Source: Cucumis sativus
Taxonomy: Eukaryota; Streptophyta; Magnoliopsida; Cucurbitales; Cucurbitaceae
Direction: 5' to 3'
Length of the DNA stretch: 64,000 nucleotides
Assembly (NCBI RefSeq): GCF_000004075.3
Contig: NC_026657.2
Coordinates: 7,440,001 to 7,504,000 of the forward strand
The notes beneath the pieces were generated by a model that ran no database searches, was not told the DNA's origin, and saw only the letters and a list, made by a program, of their open reading frames with translations. This document shows, one piece after another, positions 47,101 to 58,998 of this stretch (its first letter is position 1; each line of letters begins with the position of its first letter). A program made the translations under genes and the position numbers.

Positions 47101-49230
47101 TGATACACTGACTACATAAATATTTCTCTTTTTTTTATTGTTATTACAAAAACAAAACCAAGTTTAAAGGGGCAAACGATGATACAAACAGAATACATTC
47201 AAGTGCCAGATCTCAAATAAAGAGAAACCCATTGAATCCTCATACCATGCAAGAAAAACGTCTTCAAGATTTATCCAAGACAACGAAACCAAATGACTTC
47301 AAATGCTTGAAAACACTTTCTTTTCAACACGATTATGAAAAGATAAAACAAAGAAACTGTGACCATTAAACTTCAAGAAAGTGAAACAACTGAGAAGTTG
47401 GGGAGAAAAGGTTCTAAATTTAGGATTGGAAACTGCAGTCTATAAAGAAACGAGAGAGTGAGAGAAAGAGAAGGGGGGAGAGATTACAATACATCAAGAA
47501 AGTTGGAAGAGAGCAAACGAGGAGAGAAAAAACAAACAGAAGAGAAAACAAACAGGTCAGTTGTTTGATAAAAATAAGGCAAATAACTGGGACCCTGAAT
47601 TCATCCATCTCGGATTTTCTTCCTTTTTTTTTTTTTTTATATAGAAGGAACCAGTCTACATTCTATCCTAATCTTCTTCCTGTTAATGTCTTCAGGCCTA
47701 TTGCTTTCTAAACTAATAGTAGAATTCCCAACACAAACACTCTGCACAACCTGAGTCTTCCTTCCATCATATTCACTCAGAAAACAAGCCTCCTGTCGTA
47801 CCCAGATATCCTTCGTTCTTCCGAGGAGCTTCATTGCCCTTCCAAAGAAAACACAAAATGAATAACCAACGCATCAATAAATTTCTTACAATTATTTCTT
47901 CAACACTCTAGCAGAGGCAGCAGATATATTATTATAAAACAACATATCTAGGACAGTAACTAAAGGCGCTTTAATTAAATCTATACAATCTTATTGTGTT
48001 CAAACTTTTCACATCAATGCTGCCAACCTCAGATATTTGTACTAGTATGGTCCTTGGATCAACGTGTTGTAGGAACTCCTTTTCTTTTTTCCTCTCTTTT
48101 TTATAACCTCAGATATTTGTACTACTGATATTGATGTTTAGTACGAAGGTCAGCAACGGGTAATTAATGATCCAATAAAATAACATGATATCAACCAACC
48201 TGCTGCCTAAGTGCCTGCTAACTAATAAATATCACAACCCATAAAACTAACAAAGTAAAATAATACTTCAAAAACTAGGTTCGTAGGTATCAAAATTTTA
48301 TCCATTTTGACAGGTCAATAAGGATTTCTTTGGTAGATTGATACTTTACATCCATTTTTTAAAACAGCTTCAGAAATTTATGATTAAAGAAGTGCAAATT
48401 CTGAAAACTAACATTTTTATATTTAAAGTGTATCTAGGTTTTGAAATTTAAATCACTAAATACAAAAGAAAAAAATACATTTTAAACTATTGCATTTATT
48501 GTACAAAACTTATAACCAAGGACGTTTTCATAAATTAATTCTAAACAGTATACTCAACCTAATTTTTAGTGGGTGACTATGAGTGTTAAATGATTCATAA
48601 ACATATAATTAAATGCGTTTAAGACAATTGTAGAAATTAGAATCCATTTCTAAATTTGGCAACACATATCCAAAAATAAAAATACAACTACATATTCATT
48701 GAATCCTTGTTTTTAGTTTATTTATTTCCTATCAATCAGGTCACAAGTAATCGACTCAAACATAGAACATTTTATGCTGATCCTATAGTATTATTATCTA
48801 GAATCAAGATAAAAAACTTGTGTGTAATGATAAACCACCAAACAGGTAGGTTATGAAAGCACACACAAAAGTGACTGCTTTTGCAACCGTTCACACAAAT
48901 CCTCATTCGTCACAAGGGCTTCAAAGTATATAACTATAATGATAACAAATAAAGGTACAGATAAGATACCCAAGTAGTTTGAGGAAGCTCACTATTGAGT
49001 GAACTCAACCCTATTCATTCACTTCCCTCATTCTATTTATTATCGTCTCCTTAGCTAATGAATAATTTACTTGTATTCTAATAATTATGCTAACATCCCT
49101 ATTATAGGGGTACTTTTCGTTTATTGCACATGCATATGCTAGTGTGTGTATATATAATGGAGGACTAGGTAGCACAGTACGGGTTTTACCTGCAATTTTT
49201 TTACCCCTAGGATCCAGTGCCCACCACAAA
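47101..49230 (-). other. Probable 3' UTR, with introns, of the DEAD-box helicase gene
   Basis: Downstream of the helicase stop there is an immediate donor-like GGGGTAAAA, and at about 47835-47850 an acceptor-like TTTGGAAG opens a GC-richer block (47400-47840) with coding-like composition but no recognisable protein. This arrangement suggests a spliced 3' UTR ending near 47160-47400. The 65-codon frame within (47637-47834) is possible as a separate short gene, but I do not support it. Confidence 0.35.
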
Positions 49231-52200
49231 TTACCGGCAGTAGATTGCCTGGTCAATATGGGGTGGTATTTGTTTTATTTCAGTTCCAAGTTCTTGCTCG
49301 ATCCTGTACCTGTTGTATGGAAAATCACATTTCAGCGTATCTGAATGTATGATGATGGCAGTCATCAAATAAAACATCAGTAAAAAAAACATACAAATTG
49401 AAACGATCCTCATAGGTGATTAAATTCACGGCCAACCCAAGGTGTCCAAACCTTCCAGAACGTCCAACCTGCAAGTGAACAATTTTGAAATGGTCAAGGA
49501 AAGGTAAAACTCAAAAGATTCAACAGGAGATGAATGTGACACATACCCTGTGTAGATATGTCTCTGAATTCTTGGGGAAATCGAAGTTAATAACGACGTT
49601 TACTGCTTGAATGTCTATTCCTCTTGTAAATAAATCTGTAATTACATCACGTTTAAAAAAATTAATTCAGGACAATTGGGATAGTTTAACAGTTTTTCTT
49701 TTGCTATGCTGGGTAAAAGATGTGCTTTTTCAAAAAGAGGACTAGAAATTTGTAGAGTTAAACAAGATTCAATAAAAGATGCTTAGATGTAATAAATAAA
49801 TAAAGGTCTGATTATCAGCTATGTAAAAATGAACAATTACGCACATACAAATAACATACCAGTGCAAACAAGGTTTCTACATGCACCATTTCGAAAGTCA
49901 TGAAATACTCTGTTACGATGATCTTGCAGCATCTTTGCATGAATATAGAAACAGGAATAACCAAGTTCTGTTATTTTCTTGGCTAACAACTCAACTCGAT
50001 TTACCGAATTGCAGAAGATAATTGATTGGTTAATTTGTAGCTGCAGATAGAAAGATTAAGTTTGTTATTTACAAAGAAAAAGAGACCGTAGGGGAGGAAA
50101 TTAATTTATTTTAAACAAAGCACGTTTGCAATCAAACCTTAGAGAAAAGAGTATTAAGGCAGTGAACTTTTTGTCTCTCTTCAACAAATGCATAGAATTG
50201 GGTGATACCCTTTAGAGTGAGCTCGTCCATTAAGTTTATAACATAGGGCTTGTGAAGATATCTATCTTTGAAGTCCTTCACAGTTACAGGAAAGGTAGCG
50301 GAATACATAAGAATCTGCCGGTTTGTAGGCAGAAAGCGAATCAGATGCTCTATTGAAGGTTGGAACTCTGGAGACAAGAGTTTGTCAGCCTGAGAAACAG
50401 AACAAAATGGTTAGCTTTTCACAATGAGTTAACTATGCAGATCCTCTCCAAACTATAAAATACGATAATACATGTTTCAAATTGTTTTTGTTGTATGATC
50501 ATGTTGAATTACTCCTCAAACTAAAAACTTAAGCAAGTGGACTAAGACAAAATTAATCAATAGGTATACATTTCTGAATGTGGAAACCACATCTTCTAGA
50601 ACTACCCCAAAGATTTAAATTTACACAGAACTTGCAAAAGATAATAATAAACAGAAAATTAGAACATTCAGTACCTCTTAAATATAAACATAAATTTACA
50701 CAGATTTAAACTTAAGTCTTTCTTTTACTAATCAGCTAATAGCAACACATGGACTACCTCTTTGGGGAAGATCGTAACTTGCATAAGAGAATAAAAACAT
50801 AAAATTAGGTACTTCAAACTACTATGTGCAACATGTTTAACAGACAAGATAATGGTTCAGCACGCAAAAGGGAGGATGACTATACAGTGAGAAAATAATC
50901 ACAAGCAAAAGTGAAAGTCACCTAGGTATGTCAATGAAAAACGGCCATGCTGAAAATAGAAAAATGATTAAAAATATTGGACCAATTATAAAATGGGAGA
51001 AGTATTAAAACCATAAATCGTGATTGAAAACATTAGATGTATTACATATCCTGAGAACATTTGATTTCATGTGGAAAAATCAGTAGAACGGAGTAAGAAA
51101 AAACATCATGCTGAGTTGTATTTCTTACACTGTATTCCATTGAGTACATTAGGGTAAAAATGCAATTAGTATTTGTCGCCCATATCATTGTTCAATGATC
51201 AATCTACAGTAATACAATCATTTTGCTTGCATTCCCCAACTACTCTAGTATTACAAGAAAATGCAAAATAACACTGACAACAAAGCCACTAATATGTGAC
51301 CTCCAGAAACGGAGTAAACTTGTGTTCATATCTCATGTAATTACCTCATCCATAATAAGCATAGAACAGTCTTTCAGTACACAAACGCCCTTTTTTGCAA
51401 GATCTAATATTCTTCCAGGAGTTCCAACTAATAAATGAACTGGTTGATATAATCGCATGATATCATCCTTTAAACTGGTACCACCTGTCGTAACCATCAC
51501 TTGAATATTCAAATTCTTCCCAAGTTCCTTACAAACTTGTGAAGTTTGAAGAGCCAACTCTCGAGTTGGAACAAGGATAACAACTGTCAAAACAAGTGAA
51601 GAGAGCAAAATGAGATAGAAATCAACAATGCCATAGAAATTAGCATAACAGCATTGAGAGAACATGAATAAAAAGACAACCACCCATCCCCAGTGCCTTA
51701 CAAGAAGAATGATATGATGTGTAAAAATTGAAGTCCTAGTTTAAATTAATAGAGCACAAAATAACAGTGGTTGAAAACGAGTAAGCAATGTGCAAAAATT
51801 CAAAACTTTTCACTGTGAGGGGGAACATACTAAGTAGGTTGACGCAAATATGAAATAACTCAAGAGGTTAGTCTTATCTTGTGGAAGGGTTTTTGGTGGG
51901 AAATAATAGAATCAATATCATGAATTCACAGCTTGAAAGTGTCCTTTTTTTTTTCTCCCTTTTGGGCATTGACTATATATGATTTTCCTTTCTCAGATAT
52001 ATCCGGAGAGCTCAAATATGAGATTCAATATGAGCACCAGTTTTGTGGGTAAAATTAATGACCTGGTCGAAGGAAGGGGCAACACAGCAAGAATGTTGTT
52101 GTGTAGAATTTCTAGCCTCGTGAAAAACCTAGGGATAACTACAGCACATTGAGAATGTTTGGGCTTTCGATGGCATTAATGCTATTTAGAATTTGGATAA

Positions 52201-53530
52201 TGAATATAAAAGGAAACTTGTCGATTCGGAATTTAAAAAATGAATCTGCTTTTTAAAAATAATATAAGATTGATGAGAACGGGTTAAAAACAAACCTTGG
52301 ATTACATTGTTATCCTGATCAATCTTTTCCAAGGCAGGAATACAAAATGCGGCTGTCTTTCCAGTTCCGTTCTTTGCTCTTGCAAGAATATCACTACCAG
52401 TTAAAGCAATTGGAATACTTTCTTCTTGAATGGGAGAAGGTCTTTCAAAGCCTTTCTCATAGATTCCCATGAGTAGTTCACGTTTTAAAAAATAATCCTC
52501 AAATTCATTTCCCTTGGTAGCCGTCACATCCTGAAAATGGATAATGTGCAAGTCAGATGCTAACAAACTTAGGCATGTTCTTAAGTATTTCCAAAACACA
52601 TGAACTTTACAGAAAACAAACTGAAGATGAGAATATCACAATAACACTAATATGCATGCCTGTGCAAGCGGATAAATCAGCATTCAGCAGTCAATATTTT
52701 ATGAACTGGTTGTAAAACATCAAGAAGATAGTTGAACAATACCTCTGTTTTATAGCGTGTATCAGGTGGTGGAATCTTTAGCCTTGCCTTCCAATCTTGT
52801 GAACTGCAAGAACAAGAAAGTGAATAAAGGATAATGATCAGTTATTGCGCATACCAAGCAATACAACTTACCAAAATTCAAAACATTTCTGTTAGTACGG
52901 GAAATTTGAAAAGGTAAATGTTTCGTAACATCAGAACATCCGAGAATGTACAAAATCCTCCTCAGTCACATGAAATATGTGCAAAATATCAAAAGTGGCG
53001 CTCAGAAAGAAAGATTGAACAAAAACCAGAGACTCCATAAATTTTGACTGTGTCTGATGCTTTCTGCGAATAGAATCCACCATTTTTATGTGCCCCCTTA
53101 TACAGAAAAACAAGCATACACTTTAACCCAATTCCCAAATCACAGCTCAACCCCCATATGAGCTTACAGAAAAATGAATCCAACCATCCTATATAAATGC
53201 CCATACAAAATAATGCATATATAAACAGAGACACAAGGTCAATCGTGTATTTAACACGAACCTCGAGTCGACAGCCTCCGACTGCACGGTCTTCTCAACC
53301 TCGTCAACGTTGGAATCAGCAGGACCGCCACCTAACTGGTTCCTTTTCAGCCACTGTTGTTGTTGTTGAAGCTGTTGGTGTTGGTGCTGTTGTTGATACT
53401 GCTGATTGGGCACCAAATTTCTCTGTACGTATTGCTGCTGGTGTGGCCTTGACTGAAACGAAGGGTTCGCATTCACGCCTCCCCCTCGTCCAGCGCCGAT
53501 CCCAGGTGGATACCTTCCCCTATTGTTCAT
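49231..53530 (-). CDS. RH8: DEAD-box ATP-dependent RNA helicase of the RH6/RH8/RH12 (Dhh1/DDX6) group
   Basis: ATP-dependent RNA helicase of processing bodies, acting in mRNA decapping and translational repression. Nine minus-strand exons give 492 residues: 53262..53530, 52743..52803, 52296..52530, 51345..51583, 50138..50389, 49860..50040, 49547..49635, 49395..49468, 49231..49309; phases agree throughout. The N-terminal 80 residues are Gly/Gln-rich (GIGAGRGGG, then QQ/HQ runs), a low-complexity region usual for this group. Helicase motifs: Q motif [23 protein letters not shown], Ia PTRELALQ, Ib [14 protein letters not shown] (split between exons 4 and 5), [37 protein letters not shown]. The C-terminus is [12 protein letters not shown]. 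Which of the three Arabidopsis paralogues is closest cannot be settled by eye. Confidence 0.95.
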
Positions 53531-54320
53531 AACTAGTCACACTGATCGAGACTCGAGATACCCTAACGACGTTCAAAAAAAAAACCGGGAGCTAGGGTTT
53601 CCGATCAAATGATTGAATGACGACAAAAACAAAGAAGAAATCTAACGAAAACTACCAAGATCGAAAAATAATCGGGGCTACAAAAGGGTTTCGCTCAAGT
53701 TCTTCACTAACAAATCCTACAATTTATACATGAACAAAAATCCACCAGCTCTCGTAATCCCAAGGCGGATATAGAGCAAATCTGAAAACCAAAAAAAAAA
53801 ATGTAACAACAAAAATAGAAGAAAATTTGTACAGATCTAGGTCGAGAAATGGCAGAAATTGCAGCAATAGAACAATTTACAGAGGATTGAGATAAAGATT
53901 TTGATCTTAATAAGCTGCGGCGGATTCAAACGTAGGTGAGAGCGGCCGGATTTTTCTTCTCGTCAATGTTTTTTTCGGTCGTTTTTGCGGAGAGAGAGAG
54001 AGACGATGGAGTGGAAGTTACTATCGGAGAGCTCTTAGGGCATCCGAGGATGGAAGTGGGGTTACAATTTTTGCAGAATGGTCCCTGCTATACTTTTTCT
54101 TTCTATATAAGGACAAAACTTTTGTTTTTATTTCAATTTATTTTCTGTTTTTGTGCTTTTTTTATTGATTTCTTAACTTTTCAGGGGCCTTCGATGAAGT
54201 TTCGGAAATGGAAGACTAATTTTAAATCGGTCTTCAATAATTTGGAGAATTATTCCATTGTCCTTTCGTTTTCCCTCCTAATTTAGCCCTCATGTTATCC
54301 TTTGTCTATTCAAATTAACA
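53531..54320 (-). promoter_or_regulatory. Helicase 5' UTR and promoter region
   Basis: GC-richer sequence upstream of the helicase ATG up to about 54060, with the leader probably including 53570-53930. A plus-strand frame at 53936-54286 is AT-driven beyond its first 40 codons and is not called. GA repeats (GAGAGAGAGAGACG) at 53990-54005 are CT repeats on the transcribed strand, typical of plant leaders or core promoters. Confidence 0.4.
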
Positions 54321-54879
54321 ACTTTTGGTTGTTTCCATGCTATCCTCCACAGTAAATTTTGTTTTAAAACTTTTAATTTAGGACGTCTTTACTATTTCAC
54401 ATTGGTCATTTTTGCATTTATTATTACATTATTTACTTTTTTATTATTATTAAACTAAAATAATTTATGATCTATAAATATTCATGTTGACAAGCAAAAT
54501 TTACTAATAAAAAAAAAAAAAACTAAATCGGGTCGGGTTAGTATTCTTTACATCTTTTAGATAATTTTTCATATTGTTTTTCAATATGTCAATAAAGTGT
54601 TATTTAAAGTGCAAAATGACATAGGTCTGGTTTATTATTTCAGGTTATATATATAATATCCATAATCGGGTCGAGTCAAGTCAACCAGCTCCTTACTTCC
54701 CACCAACTTTAACCTTACTGTTAAACTTATAACATAATAGAGATTGATCAGATTATCAATTTTTTTAAATCCTTATGTAACACCCATCAAACAAATACTG
54801 TTCCGAACTAAAATAATTTATATCCAAACACAAGCTATAATAATTTATAACATAATAGATAAATTGCAATTGATGTTCA

Positions 54880-55540
54880 TTTTATGAATAATAATTAAGG
54901 ATAAAACAACATTTAAAAAAAATTGCAAATATAACAAAACTATCACGGATAATCTTATATAGCTGTATCGGTTACAACATGGTTTATCGGTGATAGATTT
55001 ATATCATTAATACAATTAGATTCAAAATAATTAAGTATATAACAACATTTTAAAAAAATTGCAAATATAGCAAAACTTGTCAAATTCTATTAATGATACA
55101 AGTCTATCACCGATAGGCCATGTTGTAAATATTGGTATATCATTGATATATCATAACAAGTCTATCAACGATAATTTTGCTATATTTGTAATTTTTTTTA
55201 AATGTTGCTATATCCTTAATTATTATTTCTCAAATAGCTATCAATTACAATTACTCTAATTATTTTGAATCTAATTGTTAATTTTGCAACTATCTCAATA
55301 TAATAACTCAGAAAAATTGCAATTGATCACTATTTTATGAATAATAATTAAGGATATACCAATATTTAAAAAAAAACTGCAAATATATCAAAACTATCAC
55401 TGATAGACTTGTATTAGATTTCATATGGTATATCAGTGATAGATCAATATTTGCAACATGATCTATTAGTGATAAACTTGTATCGTTAATAAAATTTGAC
55501 AAATTTTTTAAAATTGTGCTATATACTTAATTAATTTAAA
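54880..55540. mobile_element. Cluster of inverted-repeat MITE-like elements
   Basis: A complete copy lies at 55026..55225. Its left arm has AATAATTAAGTATATAACAA, then AAAAAAATTGCAAATATAGC; its right arm reads GCTATATTTGTAATTTTTTT, then GTTGCTATATCCTTAATTAT. Partial or rearranged copies flank it at about 54885-54985 and 55345-55540. All share TATCACTGATAG/CTATCACCGATAG motifs in the middle. Nearby ATTGCAATTGAT and GAATAATAATTAAGGATA strings also occur twice, showing that the cluster grew by duplication or repeated insertion. No transposase. Confidence 0.75.
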
Positions 55541-56046
55541 TTTAATTGTTAAATTTACAACCATTCAAATAAATTACTTTTAAGCCCATACCCTCCCTCA
55601 GATTGTGTCTTTTAGAGGGAAACTAAATATATACTTACGTACATATAACGTACATATATATATATATACATGCATCAATCTACCCACCATAAACGGCTTT
55701 AGAGATTATATCAAATTAAACATTCACTCTTAATATAGTAACATACAATAAATTTTGCATCTTTGAGAGGACCTCGAGAAAAACTCAAATGTATCAAAAC
55801 TCTTAAACAACGTCGACATTACAATAACATAAAGTATTCATTAAATATAAGAAAACCCCATAAATCATAATCATCATGTTTTGTCTAAAAATCAATGTAC
55901 ATCTATAGGCATGATTTCATCAATTTGAACTAAGTTTTAATCCTCTCGAGTTCAACCTTCGTAAACTTTCAAATATAGTAAACAGAACCAAAACATTCGC
56001 GATATATACATGCATCATCTTCAACAAAAATAATAAATTAATTCTC
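55541..56046. other. AT-rich spacer
   Basis: Contains an AT microsatellite (about 55650-55665) and no exon. It separates the MITE cluster from the viral fossil. Confidence 0.5.
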
Positions 56047-57055
56047 TCACACTTTCAATCTATGGCTCCCCTGATGTCTAAGGTTGTTGTGATGGTGAAT
56101 CGCAACGAGTTCATCAACCAGCGGCGTTTGAGAAGATGCTGAACGCTCAGTTCCATGGCTATCAGACTTACAAATTTGAGCAACAGCAAGCAGAATCGGA
56201 AATCTGTTTTTGTTCATAACGTTTGTGACAGTTGTTGGACAAAGGATTTTGAAATGCCGAGGATAATTAGTTTGTGTGATCACACCATAAGCCTCGGCAA
56301 TATTTCCAACTTCTGCAAGAACTCTACAATCCTTAAGAACATGAGATTTTGGTAATACAAGAGTATCGTAAATACAAACCATATCATCCATTTCTGCCCA
56401 GTTCAAGATTTCACAAACATGGCTACAAACTGCTCCAACAGGGCCTCGAGCATTTCTGTTTCTGATCAACTCCATCATCACACTTGCTCTTAGCGATACA
56501 GAACTTCCAAGCATTCGTTTAATTATGAAAGCAGCGTTAAACTCCACACAAAAATCATCAGTCGGTCCCAGATTTCCAACGTAACCCACCGCTGCTTTCA
56601 ATCCAATGGCTCTGTTTCTCATTGAGTCTTCGTAAGTCACTCTATCGTTTATATCCTAAAAAAGATTAAGGATAGCTTGAGCTATGAGAGCCAAGAAGCG
56701 ATGGTTTTCAATCCAAGGCATTACAGGATTTCCGGTAGATACCATTTCTGAAAACCCGGTTCGATTTTTCATATCCAACGAACTTCATTACAGTGTTTCC
56801 CTACATAAAAAAGAGAACGGAACAGAGAAGATAACGCTGTGAGGTAATTAGCACAGATCTCCGCATGGCTAAGTCCATGGATGTTGCACCATGTCAAGGC
56901 TGTGTAGCCAATTTGCACAGTGCCTGAATCGTCGCAAGGGGTCTTATACATATCCAGTAGGAAGATCTCGAACTGTGGGTGTTGAGTCAGTGTTGCACAT
57001 TGGACGTTCAGTAAATCTATGCATGGGGAAGTCATCCAATCTTCTCAAAGCCATT
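56047..57055 (-). pseudogene. Endogenous viral element: rhabdovirus-like (varicosavirus/cytorhabdovirus type) nucleocapsid fossil
   Basis: A minus-strand stretch whose conceptual protein has the character of the nucleocapsid of plant negative-strand RNA viruses and no resemblance to a host family I know. Telling phrases are GYTALTWCNIHGLSHAEICA in the amino-terminal part, then IGLKAAVGYVGNLGPTDDFC, EFNAAFIIKRMLGSS and RFPILLAVAQI in the carboxy-terminal part. Such nucleocapsid copies, related to lettuce big-vein associated virus and cytorhabdoviruses, are established in many plant nuclear genomes. The copy is broken, by my estimate two or more breaks, and I see no other viral gene beside it. 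No LTRs or terminal repeats were seen. Age unknown; the still long open stretches argue against great age or for past constraint. Family assignment is from memory of motifs. Confidence 0.55.
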
Positions 57056-57751
57056 GTGAAGAATGATAATGTGATGCAAAGAACGAGAGACTGTGGGTGA
57101 GAGAGGAGAATTTAAAAGACGAGAGACGAAGAACTCTTTCGAATTCTCTCGACTCTCGAAGCTCGTTGGGTTTCCATATTCTTTATTTACGCTGATCTTC
57201 CCAACATCCTAATCTCTCTTTCTTCTCAAGTTCTTATTTATCTTAATTCAACTTAAACATAGTTTTTAATACAATACAATCATCCACTAACCACTCTCTA
57301 ATTAATTCTTCTTACTTATTCACAGTTAATTGTTTTCGATATTGGCATGACCTTCTAAAGAAGTTAAAAGTTTAATCTCGACACTCTAATTGTTACTTAC
57401 TCCACACTATTACTTCTTGTTTAATCTTCGACATCTCTAAAATCCCAATCCAAAGCATATATACTTCATGGTTTTTCAAGCAACGATCAAGCTCCCCACG
57501 TTTTTGCTTGGATGTTAGACTATTTATCTTATCGTTTGTTATACTAATTACCACTTAGTTAAGTTGTAATATTTAAAATGTTCATCAATATTATTGAAAA
57601 CGTTAATCTAATCAACATTACAATTTACAACCTCGTCTCTTAGCTGAAAAGACATTCTATTACAAAGAGAAATAAAGCCTCAATAATTGATCTTTCCCAC
57701 GCTCTCAATATGTAAAGACCATTATATTATGCATTTATCTAAAACCTGCCA
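57056..57751. other. Spacer between viral fossil and carboxyltransferase pseudogene
   Basis: A somewhat GC-richer part (57056-57240) with GAGAGA and TTCTCTCGACTCTCG motifs borders the fossil, followed by AT-rich sequence. No exon is visible on either strand. Confidence 0.5.
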
Positions 57752-58998
57752 TTATCTTACACCAACCATACCTTCTGCACCAGCCGCCATGGACGATGCC
57801 ACCTCCATTTTCAGAGTCTCCACTTTCTCTTTCAACCCAGATGCCTCTAAAGCTTCAACAATCTTCTCCTTTATTTCAGCTTCCACCCTCTTAACCTCTT
57901 TCAGATCCAACACATTCGCCATTTTTGCTTTTAATTCCTCAATTTTCTCGCCAATCCCTTCCACTTCTATGGCCTTCTGAATCTCTCCATTGATCTCCTC
58001 TTTCAGGCGCTGCACCTTCTCTTTCACCTCCTCTGTTGGGGCGGCTGCACTCTTTTTCACCACTCCAATGACTTCTAAATTTGCTGTCTTTAAGATATTG
58101 ACAAGCTCTGCTTTGACTCCTTCGAGTTCTTCTATGAGTTCTTTGTCAATTGGGGCCCCATTAGAGATGATATTGTCCCAAGTATCCTATTTCTTGAAGT
58201 TTTATTAATTAGCCCAGCAATTATATAGGATGCACTATTTCTTGAAGTTTCATCTCTCTCAAGGGAATGAAGGTTGAGTTGAAACAGTTAGATAAGCCAA
58301 AAGAAGCTGTAACACATCTTAATAGAGTGATACACCGACAAAGAACTGTTATACCTGGCCATGTTTTCTTCCATTTATCAACTATCAATTGTCTAATTGC
58401 AATCGATCTGCAACTCTTACTCTCCCATCTCTCTTGCTTTACTTGTTTCATAAAGCGACAAAAGAAAAAAGGACATAGAGCTTACAGGGATGATACCATC
58501 CGCAATTTTAAGCTTATAATGTTCTTGAGCTGTGATCCTCAATTTCTCTGCAGCCTACACGCGTAGAAACTTCGTGGGTTAGACAAAGTTGGTCTCGTTG
58601 TCAAATACGTCCAATCATCAATTCGATTAAATTACCTTGGGAGTTTTTTGGGAGGATTTCCACAATATTGCAGCACAGGCTTCAGGACTGAAAAGAGAAA
58701 CAGGTGCAAGAAACATCTATTATAGGAGCTACAAATATTGTAAGAAAAGAATATCATCTGGCCAAGGATAATCACGCTTCCTCCACTTTCTAACTTTTGC
58801 ATTGACACAAAATTTGTTCCTACTCTTAAACCGGGGAAATTTTGGATCATCCAACCAAAACCCATACCCTCTTCTATATGAACTTCTAAGGAGTTTACCA
58901 GCCAAAGGACCTTCCGCAAAATACAGACGAGGAAATTCCAAGCAGCAATCTTTGTTTACAACGTTTCCGGATGCTAGAGATAGTGTTGTCATCTTCAT
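57752..58998 (-). pseudogene. CAC3: Internally deleted plastid acetyl-CoA carboxylase alpha-carboxyltransferase (CAC3) gene
   Basis: The intact plant gene encodes the nuclear alpha subunit that makes malonyl-CoA for plastid fatty-acid synthesis, about 750 residues. Here four pieces remain in the right order on the minus strand. (1) 58750..58998: transit-peptide exon (MTTLSLASGNVVNKD; end RDYPWPDDI). (2) 58636..58687: SPEACAAILWKSSQ, with proper acceptor and donor. (3) 58486..58554: AAEKLRITAQEHYKLKIADG, also with proper splice sites and phase 0. (4) 57752..58186: the Lys/Glu coiled-coil C-terminus (VKEKVQRLKEEINGEIQKAI; LKEKVETLKMEVASSM). Missing are the core between piece 1 and piece 2, with the CoA- and carboxybiotin-binding folds, and the exon after piece 3 (expected PLGGAHADP). 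Piece 4 is still open for 145 codons. It cannot make an active enzyme. Confidence 0.8.

Noticed and set aside
53197-53532. 111-codon plus-strand frame
   Set aside because: Antisense of the Gln/Gly-rich first exon of the helicase.
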